From Phytoseiulus persimilis (lineage: Eukaryota; Arthropoda; Arachnida; Mesostigmata; Phytoseiidae), in the NCBI GenBank assembly GCA_037576195.1, contig CM075101.1:39246001-39310000 (forward strand): DNA of 64,000 nucleotides, read 5' to 3'. Positions within the stretch are counted from its first letter, which is position 1. Each line of letters begins with the position of its first letter. The position numbers and the translations under genes are program-made. Shown one piece after another: positions 43,128 to 53,477 of this stretch. The notes under the pieces are model-generated. The model saw nothing but the letters and a program-made list of their open reading frames with translations. It did no database searches and was not told the DNA's origin.

Positions 43128-43365
43128 ATCAGGTGGCTCTCGTGGTATTCAAAGTGATGATCAACACTCACCGCCGATGCCTTCTGGAGCTCAATGCACC
43201 CTGGTACCCCGTTCTCGAGGAACCATATCCCCCGGGAACTCCTCCGATTTCGACGCCAGCAAGATCCGAAGCGAGATGACCCTGCCGAAAATTCGCCCAG
43301 GGCGGAACTCCGAGAGTTCTGCAGATCTCGCCGAAGCAACAATCGGGGACAAAGCATGCCAATAA
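43128..43365 (+). other. Candidate terminal exon, Ser/Gly-rich
   Basis: A pyrimidine-rich acceptor (a run of T, then CATTCCCAG) ends at 43127. It is followed by an open frame of 79 codons to a TAA stop at 43363-43365, with a Ser/Gly/Pro-rich, disordered-looking product beginning SGGSRGIQSDDQHSPP. A second frame through the same DNA is also open for about 50 codons (containing LELNAPWYPVLEEP), which weakens the case. No upstream exon was joined and no family is recognised. Confidence 0.22.
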
Positions 43366-44567
43366 AGCTGATAGTAGCGCCCTCACCCCGCTTGTCATAT
43401 CGTTGCGCAAACACAAAGATCGAAAGGGCTTGATGATTTATTAACTCAAGCTTCGAGCGTTCTCCTGCTCAGTTCATGCTCGGCTTCAAAACGGAATCCT
43501 ACTAAACTCTTCATATTTTTGCGAAATCCAGCGATGATTCAGTGATGATGTGGGGGATCCGGCTGATTGGACTTCGCGGGCGCGGCCACGTGCCCGTTGC
43601 GTTGTCTCCTCTGTTCCCGGGCAAATGCCAGGTTGACACACATGATGATCTCCGAAGAAATGGAAATCGATGCCCAAATGGAGAGTATACCCTGAGTTCG
43701 TTGTTCACGTATGTCGCGAAGGATGGCCCAATGAGGAGGAGATGGGGGTGTGCGCTGGGGGCTCGAGAATCGGTACCCGTGTCGTCGATGGATCCGAAGA
43801 ACTCGCTGCGGAATCGAATACATACTTGGCAGTCTTTCGAGTGTCTTCCTTCAAGCGCCTCATTCGCTGTGGATAAAACTTTCTCAAAGGGCTCTGGAGG
43901 CACAGGTTTCCTCGCTTACGACTGACATTGAGTTCAGCATAATTGAATCACCGAAACACCGGCCGCGCATAATTGGTCGGCTCCATATGACCTGTGAATA
44001 CGACAAGAGGCTCCGCCCGATATATGAAACTATGTTTTCCCACCGCACATTATTTCCGGGAGGGATCCTATCAAAACGTCCACTTTCGCATGGATGACGT
44101 TAAACGGAGCGGACGTTCAGGATTCCTCACCTCCAATGCTCCCAATACATCTCCCATGGTTGAACTGCGACACATTTCTAGGGGCGGCGTTGCCAGGGAT
44201 GGCCTGAATAAGATATAGAATGGCTTCCTGAGCAGAACTCCTCGAGACCCGTCGAAGGCTTCGAATTTCTGACATGGAGGTACGTTTCCACCTCTTCATT
44301 GGGTTAGCACCATTTCAGAACTGTCCCCTTATCCGGCTGACTAGCCCATGTTGTCCCTTGAAAATATGGTTAGATCGGTTACGGAATCACCTCCCTAGAC
44401 TCCGACAAGGACCATCTTACCATCTCTGAACCATCTTAAGACCCAAGCCCACCGCCCGCAATGGGATTTGCGAGGCGATAGGGAGTGTTGCTGAAGCAAT
44501 ACTTAATGTGATTCCGGTGCACTCCTGAGGGCTGGCTGAGAGGTTCAGCCGAAAAACAAAGACTCCG

Positions 44568-44924
44568 ACAAGGAGTGTGCACCACCTGTCCCACGCCGAT
44601 TTCCTCTATACATCGATAAGCATGTAGGGTGCGTCGGGGAGAACATAGAAGAGGTAAAATGGGAGTTTTCGCCATGAGGCCCTGAGGCCTAAAAAATTTG
44701 AGGAAATTCATGGAATCATCATCATCATCATCCCTCAGCCCTGTTCAAAAGTTAGATCCTCCTGCTATTTCGGTGTCGAAACGGGTGAGAATTGAGAGTG
44801 AGACAATCGATACATTCCCGTCCTATACGCCATGACCGGAGACGTTATTTAGAGAAAAAAGAGTACCGATTTAGCATTCACCTAGTCACAACCTGGGAAA
44901 CGGAACGGATGATATGAGGTGAAG
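44568..44924 (-). repeat. Left arm of the inverted repeat
   Basis: This is the reverse-complement partner of 45525-45878. It contains an (ATC)6 run at 44715-44732 that corresponds to a shorter, impure run in the other arm (around 45721-45736). Outside about 44568 the two arms stop aligning clearly, although CCGGAATCAC recurs at similar distances in both, so the original repeat may have been longer. Confidence 0.72.
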
Positions 44925-45144
44925 CTGAAGGAGCTCCCTAGATGGATTCAGTGAGATTTCCGGATCAAGCAAAACCTGAGTGGTAATGATGATCTAGGAA
45001 GAAACATTTTACACAGAGGACCCGCCCACGATGAACGCATTTGATGAATGGGGAAACTGAGCATTTGGAACTGGAATGGTTCAGCGAGCGAGAACAGCTC
45101 CCCCGATAGGCTCGGCGACGGTTTTTCTGGCAACAAGAAACCCT

Positions 45145-45529
45145 TCATGCCGGCAACGACGCTGACACCGGTGCGCCGAAAGCGCCGTTGGGCTCCTGTA
45201 GATTCAAATACAGCACCTTAGCTAGCTGCCCGCTCATGTTTAGAATCGGCTGTATCGTGTAACTGTGAGTAAGAGAGTCCAGAGAATTCAAAGTGGCAAT
45301 CGTGTGTCTTTCGCCGGTGTGGGTCAAGGTCCCGTTGGTCTGTGCTGTATGATCGAATGGAGACTGATCCGTATTGAAAACTTCAGCCGTATCGAAGTGA
45401 AGCAAGACGTTATCCTGATTGTTAAGAAACGTCTCCATTGCTTGGTTTTGGATTTTTTCGACGTTCTCTTGGTGTCGATGGGTCATGAACTTGGCGATTT
45501 CTCGTGCAAAAACGCGGTATGTCTCTTTG
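45145..45529 (-). pseudogene. Transposase fragment, CENP-B/pogo-like DDE family
   Basis: The minus-strand frame is open from a TGA just above 45529 down to a stop at 45145, about 127 residues. It carries family landmarks in order: EIAKFMT (end of the helix-turn-helix region), VFNTDQS (around the first catalytic aspartate), LTHTGERHT, then LTHSYTIQP and NLQEPNGAFG. This spacing is typical of DDE_1 transposases with CENP-B-type DNA binding that are abundant in arthropods. The DNA-binding N-terminus and the last catalytic residues are missing; the frame breaks in the region where a conserved strand should continue. It sits between two inverted arms and is surely inactive. Confidence 0.8.
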
Positions 45530-45878
45530 ACCTCATATCATCCGTTCTGTTTTTCGGGCTGTCACCGATGAATACTGGATCGGTACTCCTCTTTCTCAAA
45601 TGACGTCTCCCGACGTCACGCATACCGCCGGGAATGTATCGATTCTCTCACTTCCGATTCTCGCCCGTTCGAGACCGAGAAAGCATGAGAATGTAACTTT
45701 AGAGTGTGGCTAGGGGATGTGATGATGATGAATGAACGAATCTCATCTTCATTTTTTGGAGGTCTCAGGGCCGTATGGGGTAAAGTCCCACAAGCCTCTA
45801 TGTTATCCCCGACGCATCCTGCATGCCAATCAATGTATCATAGAAATCGGCGAGGGACAATGAGTGCGTACTCCTTGT
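45525..45878 (+). repeat. Right arm of the inverted repeat
   Basis: This is the partner of 44568-44924 in opposite orientation. Its inner end abuts the first codons of the open transposase frame, so the arm lies immediately upstream of the remnant coding sequence, as expected for a terminal arm. Confidence 0.72.
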
Positions 45879-47147
45879 GAGAAGTGGGGTGAGATACAGC
45901 CCGGAGCCACCTCCAAAGACGCCTAAGAACATGATCAGATCGGCCCCGGAATCACTATGGGTTTCCTATGACCTCGATGAGGGGCCAAGGAGTCCAGCTA
46001 GTGTTAGTAAGGAAGGGTAACAGTTGGGCTGAATGCGAGGGGGGAGATTCTGCGAAGAGGCTGAAATAATCCTCGATACGATCAATCCCGGAGGAGTTCA
46101 TTGAGGACAAACGAACAAACAGACCCTGGATTTATATATATATATAGATGAGATCGGAAGCCCAACGTCAGAACGGAACAATCGCGAACTTTCCCCTCTG
46201 ACAGTGATCCACAGCGTCCTCGCTGATTTCAATGCCCGCGATCCGCCATCTCCACATTCCGCCGCTCAGATGCGAATCTGTCGAGGTCGCGGGAGAGGCT
46301 TGGCCTGCGTGTTTGAGCGCCTTTCCGACCTAACCAGCCGACCCCCAACGCTAGAGAGCAGTAGGATGCCGAAGCTCAGGAGGATCAACAATTCTTATGA
46401 TAACCATGTATTACACTCGATCTCGAGTCCTGACTCCAGACCCTTCCTTCGTGAGAATATATGTACTGTGATGGCACCCAAGAAAATCTCCCGAGAACCC
46501 TCAAGAGGCCGTCGAGCCCCTCTTGGTTCTAAAGCCGCCCAATCGATTGGCGGCGAAATCGATCCCCGCACCACAGGTACGCACGCCCCTGGTAGGGATG
46601 GAGCAACAGCATGGGTATCTCCCTCGAGCCCGAATGTGGCGCAACCAACCTGCCAACTCGCAAGCTCAATTTATTGACTTCTTTCAGAATTGACTCGAAC
46701 CCCCGCGTCCCCATGAGCTCGTATCACAAATATTCTCAATCCGCCTGGAAGTGACATGGCCAATATTCACACACAAGAGAATCAATGCTCCTTTCCGGCT
46801 GTCGATATCAACAGAGGATGGAAACATTAACGTGCACGCTCGCACATGGGGCTCCACAGCTCAGTTGATTATCATCACCAATCTGCTCGCCCAAAAGGTT
46901 GTGGAAATCGCTCTTCCCCGCGCCTTTGAGGAATAGAAAGAGCTTCCTCCACGTTTTTCGAGGCTTCGAGAAATACGCAGCGGGAACCCGAGAGTATCAA
47001 CCTTTGCGCTATATTGACGAAATGACTGGGAGAGCATTCCTAACGTATCCATCCGCGATTGAAGAAACTAAACAGCAGAGAAGTCCTGGGTTTTGTGGAA
47101 ACGTCGGTAGGCCCCACCCTAGAAATCGATGGTCATTGATGACAAAG
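45879..47147. other. Intergenic DNA between the transposon and CCT7
   Basis: No credible gene was found. A (TA)7 run lies at 46133-46146. An open frame at 46204-46677 is proline-, arginine- and serine-rich and matches nothing recognised. This stretch probably holds the outer remains of the transposon and distal upstream DNA of CCT7. Confidence 0.4.
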
Positions 47148-47169
47148 CCCCCCCCCCCCCCCCCCCCCC
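47148..47169 (+). repeat. Homopolymer run of 22 C
   Basis: Twenty-two consecutive C lie about 490 bases upstream of the CCT7 start codon. Such a run can form G-quadruplex (on the G strand) or i-motif structures and is prone to slippage, so its exact length in the genome is uncertain. It accounts for the proline run in an otherwise meaningless open frame here. Confidence 0.95.
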
Positions 47170-47657
47170 GTTCACGAATTGAGGAATTGTGGGTCGATGC
47201 AGCAGCCCCATTGCGGGTTGTACATTCGATCTCGAATTGCAATGGATGCGAATTCAGTCGAGTTCTTGATTCCGCTAGAGAAACCTCACCCGAACGGTGT
47301 CTGTGCGGGCGAGGAAGTCCGATGTCAAAGATGACTATCATCATCTTTCTGTACGCTCGACGTCCTCCAGGATGCCCCGTCCCACCGTATGCCAAGCGTT
47401 GCACATGGAAGATATCGCTCGAGACGTTCCTTAACCCTCCCAGAGCCTTCTCAGCGTGTTTTTCTCCGTTTCCGCGGGCTTCGGTTACCATAACGAGAGG
47501 TGCGCAGCGAGGCGCAGTGAGCCGCCCGCTGACAGCAGCGGAGCCAGGCAGAATCATCCACCGCCGAATAAAGCGGCGGCTCCGTGAACGCGTGATCAGC
47601 GTGTGTGTTGAACTTCGTTTGATTTAGAACTCCGTCGGGTAGAACTTCGACCGCAAA
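47170..47657 (+). promoter_or_regulatory. CCT7 proximal upstream region and 5' UTR
   Basis: The 490 bases before the CCT7 start hold no convincing TATA box at a fixed distance. An in-frame TAG at 47640-47642, 18 bases before the ATG, confirms that coding starts at 47658. The ATG context (CGCAAAATGA) has A at -3, favourable for initiation. Promoter placement is inferred from position only. Confidence 0.35.
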
Positions 47658-50249
47658 ATGAAAGCCATGCAAAGACCTATCATCCTTCTGAAGGATGGCA
47701 CGGAGTCCCATCAAGGCAAACCACAAGTGATCTCGAATATCAACGCTTGTCAAGTCATCAGCGATGCGGTGAGAACTACATTGGGTCCTCGTGGAATGGA
47801 TAAGCTGATGGTCGACTCCAAAGGTGAGAATAGAATGCCATCTTTGCGCAGAATATTGGAAGTGTTCTCAATGTCGAGCTCTTGCGTGACCGCTTTTTCC
47901 GTCATGAACTCATTGGACCCGGCGAAACGTACTGACGATGCGCGTGAGGAGCGGCATGCCCTTATATGGGCGGGACTTCCCAAAAGCAACATGTAGTGCC
48001 TTTACTCGAAACGATTCACGGACCTTAAGCCCCAACGAGGGAAAGCTTCATTTCCACTGACGAAAAGCCTAACCGGGATTCCGGCTTTCCACAGGCAAAA
48101 CTATCATTTCCAACGATGGAGCCACCATCATGAAGCAACTCGATGTTGTTCATCCGGCAGCTCGAACTCTCGTCGACATCGCCAAGAGTCAGGATTCTGA
48201 GGTGCTTACTCCTTGTTGCCTCGAGTCGGATGACTGCAAATCCAGCTCGAGGGGATACGAACTTGCAAGAGATCTGTCAGCTTGATGGGAAAATCTATTC
48301 AACACATTCTATGCGTGCCTTCCAGGTCGGTGACGGGACTACGTCGGTCGTGCTTCTCGCTGGCGAATTCCTTAAACAAGCGAAACCGTATGTGGAAGAG
48401 CATGTCCACCCCCAGATCATTGCTAAAGCATACAGGAAGGCTTCGTGCATGGCTATCGAAAAAATTCGAGAAATCGCCGTTACGGTAGGTTTGAAAGCCC
48501 AATTAAGTCTGCGATCATTCATTGGTTCTTGCGATACGGGAACATACGATAGAGAGAGGAAACGAAAGATAGAATCCAATTCCAGCGAAAAGTTTGTGGT
48601 GGGGGTGAGGATTTCCATGTTGGCAAAAATGTTAGTTTTTTTACAACGTCGCATGTCTCCAATTCACCTGTTGAAGTTTTGGGAGTGATCACCTTGCATT
48701 GGCATTCAGTTTGGTTCCAATTTCTATCAGGTCGATAAAGGCAACGAAACACGAGCTTTGCTGGAGAAATGCGCGATGACCACCTTGAGCTCGAAGCTAG
48801 TTGCCTCGAAAAAAGAGTTCTTCGCTAAAATGGTCGTGGACGCTGTGATGCAGCTCGACGAACTCTTGCCCCTGAACATGATTGGTGAGTTGGACATTCG
48901 GAGCGAGTGAACAGCCAGATTCTCCAAGATGAGCGTGATGATAAAGCTCCCACCGCTACGGGTTCTCTTCTCCTCGGCCCATGAAGTAGAGGTCAGGATA
49001 TATCCAATATTACGGTCGACGCTAATATTGCAGGCATCAAAAAAGTCTCGGGTGGAGCTTTAGAAGACTCACTCCTTGTGTCAGGGGTCGCTTTCAAGAA
49101 GACGTTTTCGTACGCGGGTTTCGAGATGCAGCCGAAGAAGTACAGCTCGCCGAAAATCGCCCTGCTCAACATCGAGCTGGAGCTTAAGGCTGAGAGAGAC
49201 AACGCTGAAGTCAGAGTCGACAACGTGGAAGAATACCAGAACATTGTCGACGCCGAATGGAATATCCTTTACGACAAACTTGCCAAGATCCATGCGTCTG
49301 GCGCTAAAGTTGTCCTGAGCAAACTGCCGATAGGCGACGTCGCCACTCAGTACTTCGCCGACCGCGATATGTTCTGTGCGGGACGAGTAAACGAGGAAGA
49401 TCTCAAACGAACCATGAAAGCTTGCGGTGGTTGCGTGCTTACCACTGTCCAGGATCTCAAGGACTCCAATCTCGGATCATGCGAGAACTTCGAAGAGATT
49501 CAAATCGGTGGCGAGCGCTACAACATCTTCACCGGTCAGTTCAGCGGAAAGATTCATTCATCCATTCATTTCATTCCGCCTTCTGACATTTCGATGACTT
49601 GACCGCCTCCCGGTTTCAGGGTGTCCCAACTCGAAAACCGTGACCATGATCCTCAGAGGAGGCGCGGAGCAGTTCATCGAGGAAACCGAACGTTCTCTAC
49701 ACGATGCCATCATGATTGTCCGCCGTGCTGTCAAAAACGACGCCGTCGTTGCTGGAGGAGGAGCTATTGAAATGGAATTGAGCAAATATCTCCGAGACTA
49801 TTCAAGAACAGTCGCTGGGAAGGAGCAGCTGCTGATCGCAGCCTTCGCCAAGGCGCTCGAGATCATTCCGCGACAACTCTGCGACAACGCCGGGTTCGAT
49901 GCGACAAACATCCTCAACAGGGTAATTTCCTGGCAGCGTTCGCTCGTCAACGGCGATTCAATCTCGAATCTTTAGCGTCACCCACTCCGACCTAACTCGG
50001 AGTTTATCATTCATGTTCTTTGAATTTCAGCTTCGCGAACGACACGCTAAAGGTGATAAGTGGTCCGGCGTCGATATCAACAGGGAGGACATCTCGGACA
50101 ATCTTGAGGCTTGCGTCTGGGAGCCCGCAGTTGTGAAAATCAATGCCCTAACCGCCGCCACCGAAGCAGCCTGTCTGATTCTTTCCGTCGACGAAACGAT
50201 CAAAGCGCCGCAAAGTAATACCGATCCATCGGCCGGAAGACCGTTTTAG
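47658..50249 (+). CDS. CCT7: T-complex protein 1 subunit eta (CCT7), cytosolic chaperonin
   Basis: Encodes one of the eight subunits of the ring-shaped TRiC/CCT chaperonin, which uses ATP to fold actin, tubulin and other cytosolic proteins. Seven exons join in frame: 47658-47823, 48095-48201, 48326-48484, 48731-48884, 49034-49534, 49620-49921 and 50031-50249, giving 535 residues (human is 543). Group II chaperonin motifs are intact: LGPRGMDK (residues 42-49), SNDGAT (61-66), GDGTT (93-97), LHDA with the catalytic Asp391, and GGGAIE (408-413). Eta-specific stretches such as [13 protein letters not shown] and [15 protein letters not shown] are almost unchanged. The start is fixed by an in-frame stop 18 bases upstream. 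The C-terminal tail ends in SAGRPF and lacks the longer Gly/Arg tail of the vertebrate protein, as in many invertebrates. Introns are 85 to 271 bases. It converges with the minus-strand receptor gene downstream. Confidence 0.97.
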
Positions 50250-51105
50250 ATTTCCTCGTTCTGTGTTCTGGCGAGAGAGGCGATCACTAATAAACTATTG
50301 AGACTTTTCCACTCGCATAACGAAGACTGACCCCTTGTCCTCTTTTGATAGAGCTGCAGCAGGCAGCAGATGAATCCGGGTTTTCTGCATCGAATCTGAT
50401 GGCATCATCGCGTTTTGTCTCGGGAACTGGAGTTTGAGCCGGAGGAAACAGCACATTCTCTTGAGTCTCGATGTCAGAGTGAACGATTCTCCCCAAGATC
50501 TCAGCCCATATCCAAGTCTGAGCGAGAGACCAGGTAACCGCGCTCAACTATTCAAACCACTTGCCTGACTGAGACACTCAGGATGATTTGAGGACTGGAG
50601 CTTGTTCAGGATGCCAGGAGTCATTTGAGAAAATGTTCAGTTACGCGACTACAGTCCGGCTCTCCGGGGACCTGCATGATGAGATCAAAGCCAAGCGCTC
50701 GAGTGGCCCGTCAACGATGGCAGGAGCTCCCGGCTGCTCCCCGCAAGGGCCCGGAACGGTATCTGACATCGAGACTGTAAAGATCCATGATGGTGCCTGC
50801 GAAAAGAGGATTGGAACCTTTCACGAATGGGAGGCCTTGCCCACGGCCTGGATCTTCGTTTTGTTTGCAGCACGCTATTCACGTTCCGATTCATATTCGA
50901 TGTATGGACGTCAGCATCCGTATTCACACAGTACGTATCCGAAGAATTGCACGATATTTGTCCGACGACGAATACACTTCCATTCGTATATTCTACCAGG
51001 GAAAGGAAAAACATAATTTCACAAATTAGGACGCATCTTAGAAGCATGGATGTCATTTCGATGGATGGAGCAGTTGGATAACCGACTGAAGATATTCGTT
51101 TGGTG
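50250..51105. other. Convergent intergenic region between CCT7 and the lectin/sushi gene
   Basis: These 856 bases separate the stop codons of two convergent genes and should contain both 3' UTRs. No coding frame is convincing. The CCT7 poly(A) signal is clear. I did not find an AATAAA for the minus-strand gene here, so it may use a variant signal. Confidence 0.6.
50289..50294 (+). terminator. Poly(A) signal of CCT7
   Basis: AATAAA lies 40 bases after the CCT7 stop codon, in a usual position for a short 3' UTR. Confidence 0.75.
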
Positions 51106-53477
51106 TCAGCGAGGTGAAAGCTGGGATTTCTTCTCATCGGTGCTCGGCGCTTTGAAGAGTGGGTTCGAGGTGTTTATCGGCAGATCCCTCATGTGGACTG
51201 AGAAGCTCATCAGACTCAGCTGAATTTTCTCAGAAACCTGCAAAGAAAAAGCGGCACAACTGCAGAGGTTTCGAACTTCACTCAATCTTGGGTCGATATT
51301 CGATCCGTCGCGCCTCCGACGAACGCCACTCACACTTTTTGCTCGACGTCGTTGAAAAACACAGAAACAGCAAACGGAGAGGGCGCTCAGCAGAGTTGTT
51401 AGCACACCGCCGAGCACCGCCAAGACAACTCTGAACGCTTGGGCTGAGAGTTTCCCGAATACGGAGAACGATCGCAGGAAATTCGAGATCTGCGAACAGG
51501 AGAGAACAGCAGAGAAACCCCCGTTTTCACACGCGTTCTTCGGGAAAATTCGAAGGAACTCCGTCGAGGAGAATGTCCAAGTCTTTCATTTTGTGCTTGC
51601 TGACCTTCGATGAGAGGCTCATGCCGGCGGCTTTACTCGTCGTGCACGATGCTTGTCTTGAGAGTGAGCCGTTGGGAAAACAGGTGATGCGGTCCACGTT
51701 TGCAGAGAACCCGGGTTCACAGTTGAAAACCATGGACTTGTTCACCGGTAGCCGAACTCTCTCCCGGATCGATGAGAATGCAGGTAGAGCGGGACTACCG
51801 CAAGTGAGCGGTGCGGACACGCAAATGACCTGGTGTTGTTTCCCGCAAAGCTCGGAGTGCCAACTCCGGGACTCGCTCACGAGACATTTCCCTTCATTGT
51901 GGGCTCTGATTTGAACCCCCCGAAGCGCGGTGCCGCTGCTGTTAACCCAAGCATCGCTTCCGGTCTTGCGTTTAGCGTCTACCCAGAAACTGAAACGATG
52001 TATATTCGGTACCTTAGATCGCTGCCATCGCAAACGAGGAGCAAGCGTTCCGATCTGAGTCGACAACTTGGCAATCATCGGCTCACCTCACTAGGACCTG
52101 CTCGAAGGAAGTTTCGAAGAATTCGAGGACGTGGAAATCGATGAAACTCTGGAACGCCCGCGAAGTTGGGTTCACGAGCGCTCCGCCATGCAGCTCGCAG
52201 AGATGAATTGCGTTGGCATGGGTGTTTTGGCCGAGGAACTGAACACACTGATTCTGAAAACGAACGTTCGAGGAATCGGCGAACCCGATCAGGGATTGAC
52301 TGCTTCATGAATAACAGAGAGCGAGAGTGATCGGCTCGAGAGTCAACCTCAAAGACGTATCGGGCCGTTTCGGGAACCATTGCACTTTTCGGAGGACACG
52401 CGTCAGCAACCGATAAACCAGAATCGCTGTAGACATTGACTTCACAGAGGGAAACGTTGTGGTCTCCGGGCTCCGCGATGATAACTGAGACGTATCTGGT
52501 AGGAGAGATGTTATTTGACGACGGGAATAAACTTCGATCTCGAATTGCCAGGGTCATCAGCGGAAGAAAAGAACAGCATCGCCGCATACCTCCCCTCTGC
52601 GGCATCGTTCTCACAGAAGAGCTGTCTTTCGTTTCCGTCAAGACTGTTGAGTTTCTGTCTCGTGCACAGTTTATTGAATTTCAGTCCTGTCGATGGATGA
52701 TAAGGGCCTACGCGGATCTCAACCGTGGAGTTCGGCAAAGAATACTGAGAGAGGATTCTCACAACCTGGAAGGAACATTTCGCCCAGGTTTCATACGATA
52801 GAAGTCCAGGTACGAGTCGTTCTCCATTGGCATAACGGTGGCCTCGCTCGTCTGACCAGAAGTTCCGTGGAAAAATCTCAAAGAGGACCAGCGACGCCAA
52901 CGGCACGCAGAGGCTGCTATCGAGACGCGCCGCTTCTCGCCAATACCCGGTCGGGAACATCACTCACGCTAACTCGGAAGGCTTGGATGGTGTCGACGGA
53001 CCAGACGAGACGTTTTTCGTTGGTGCTGAACGAAACACAGGTTCGAGGATCACGATCAGCAGCGAGATGGGCGCTGGCGAATCCGTCAGCCTGAGAATTC
53101 GTGTAGCATCGGCTCCCGCCCGCAACTTCGAGAAGGCACTTCGCATCATGTTCGAGCCATTTCCCAGCGGAGCAGGTCGTGTTCTCCGAGCCGAGCAGAC
53201 TGTAGCCATCATCACACGCGAACCTTCAACAACACTTGGAGTCATCGAGCATTACCATGATACAATCGAGCCTCCCTAGCAATATCGGCTTCACTCACCG
53301 GACGACGGACCCCTCAGGATAATGCTCCTCACCGTCGGGAGATTTGAGATGAGTTCGGTCGATATCCAGGTGAGCCGGTAGTCTGGGTCTCGAACAGCCG
53401 AGTGCAGCCAGCGGACACACCTGCTGGAGCACATCGAAGCAAAGAGCTGAAAAGAACAGATACGAATGCAAACCCAT
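51106..53477 (-). CDS. Furrowed-like membrane receptor: sushi, fucolectin, C-type lectin, sushi, TM
   Basis: Eight exons join in frame (53477-53299, 53223-52968, 52765-52590, 52495-52348, 52253-52087, 51989-51605, 51489-51334, 51237-51106), about 532 residues. Residues 1-27 form a signal peptide. A sushi domain runs from Cys28 to Cys89 (FACDDGYSLLG, GKWLEHDAKC); a fucolectin/F5-8-type domain covers about 91-230 (VEIRVG, EGRYVSVIIAEPG, LCEVNVYSD); a C-type lectin fold covers 237-366 (LCELHGGALV, WHSELCGKQHQVIC); and a second sushi domain spans 372-424. A transmembrane segment (VVLAVLGGVLTTLLSAL) and a short basic tail follow. An in-frame TAG 33 bases upstream supports the start. The module order resembles Drosophila furrowed, a selectin-like receptor, but that protein has many sushi repeats after the lectin. 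Calcium-binding EPN/QPD and WND motifs are absent, so sugar binding is doubtful. The donor at 51604 (GTCAGC) is weak; the alternative at 51532 would leave a 43-base intron. Confidence 0.85.

Larger units (their letters stand above)
44568..45878. mobile_element. Decayed DNA transposon with long inverted arms
   Basis: The left arm (44568-44924), read on the minus strand, matches the right arm (45525-45878) read on the plus strand. Shared landmarks in order include the GATGATGAT run, CTCAGGGCC, CCCCGACGCA, AAATCGGCG and CTCCTTGT on the outer half, and ATCGATACATTCCCG, GAGTACCGAT and CGGATGATATGAGGT on the inner half. By eye identity is roughly 70 to 75 percent over about 355 bases. The 600-base centre contains the transposase fragment described separately. 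The arms are far longer than the short termini usual for pogo-type elements, so this may be a foldback derivative, or two copies inverted about a transposase fragment. Target-site duplications were not found, and the outer limits are approximate. Confidence 0.7.

Noticed and set aside
44436-44711. Minus-strand open frame of 91 codons in the left arm region
   Set aside because: It lies mostly inside the inverted repeat, the matching stretch of the other arm is not open in the same way, and it has no transposase motif.
46204-46677. VLADFNAR motif resembling the endonuclease of non-LTR retrotransposons
   Set aside because: The motif is short, the second-domain residues are absent, and the rest of the frame has no reverse transcriptase motifs.
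46899-47627. Plus-strand open frame of 242 codons just before CCT7
   Set aside because: It crosses the run of 22 C (read as prolines), overlaps a 182-codon frame on the other strand, and has no domain; length is explained by low stop density in C-rich DNA.
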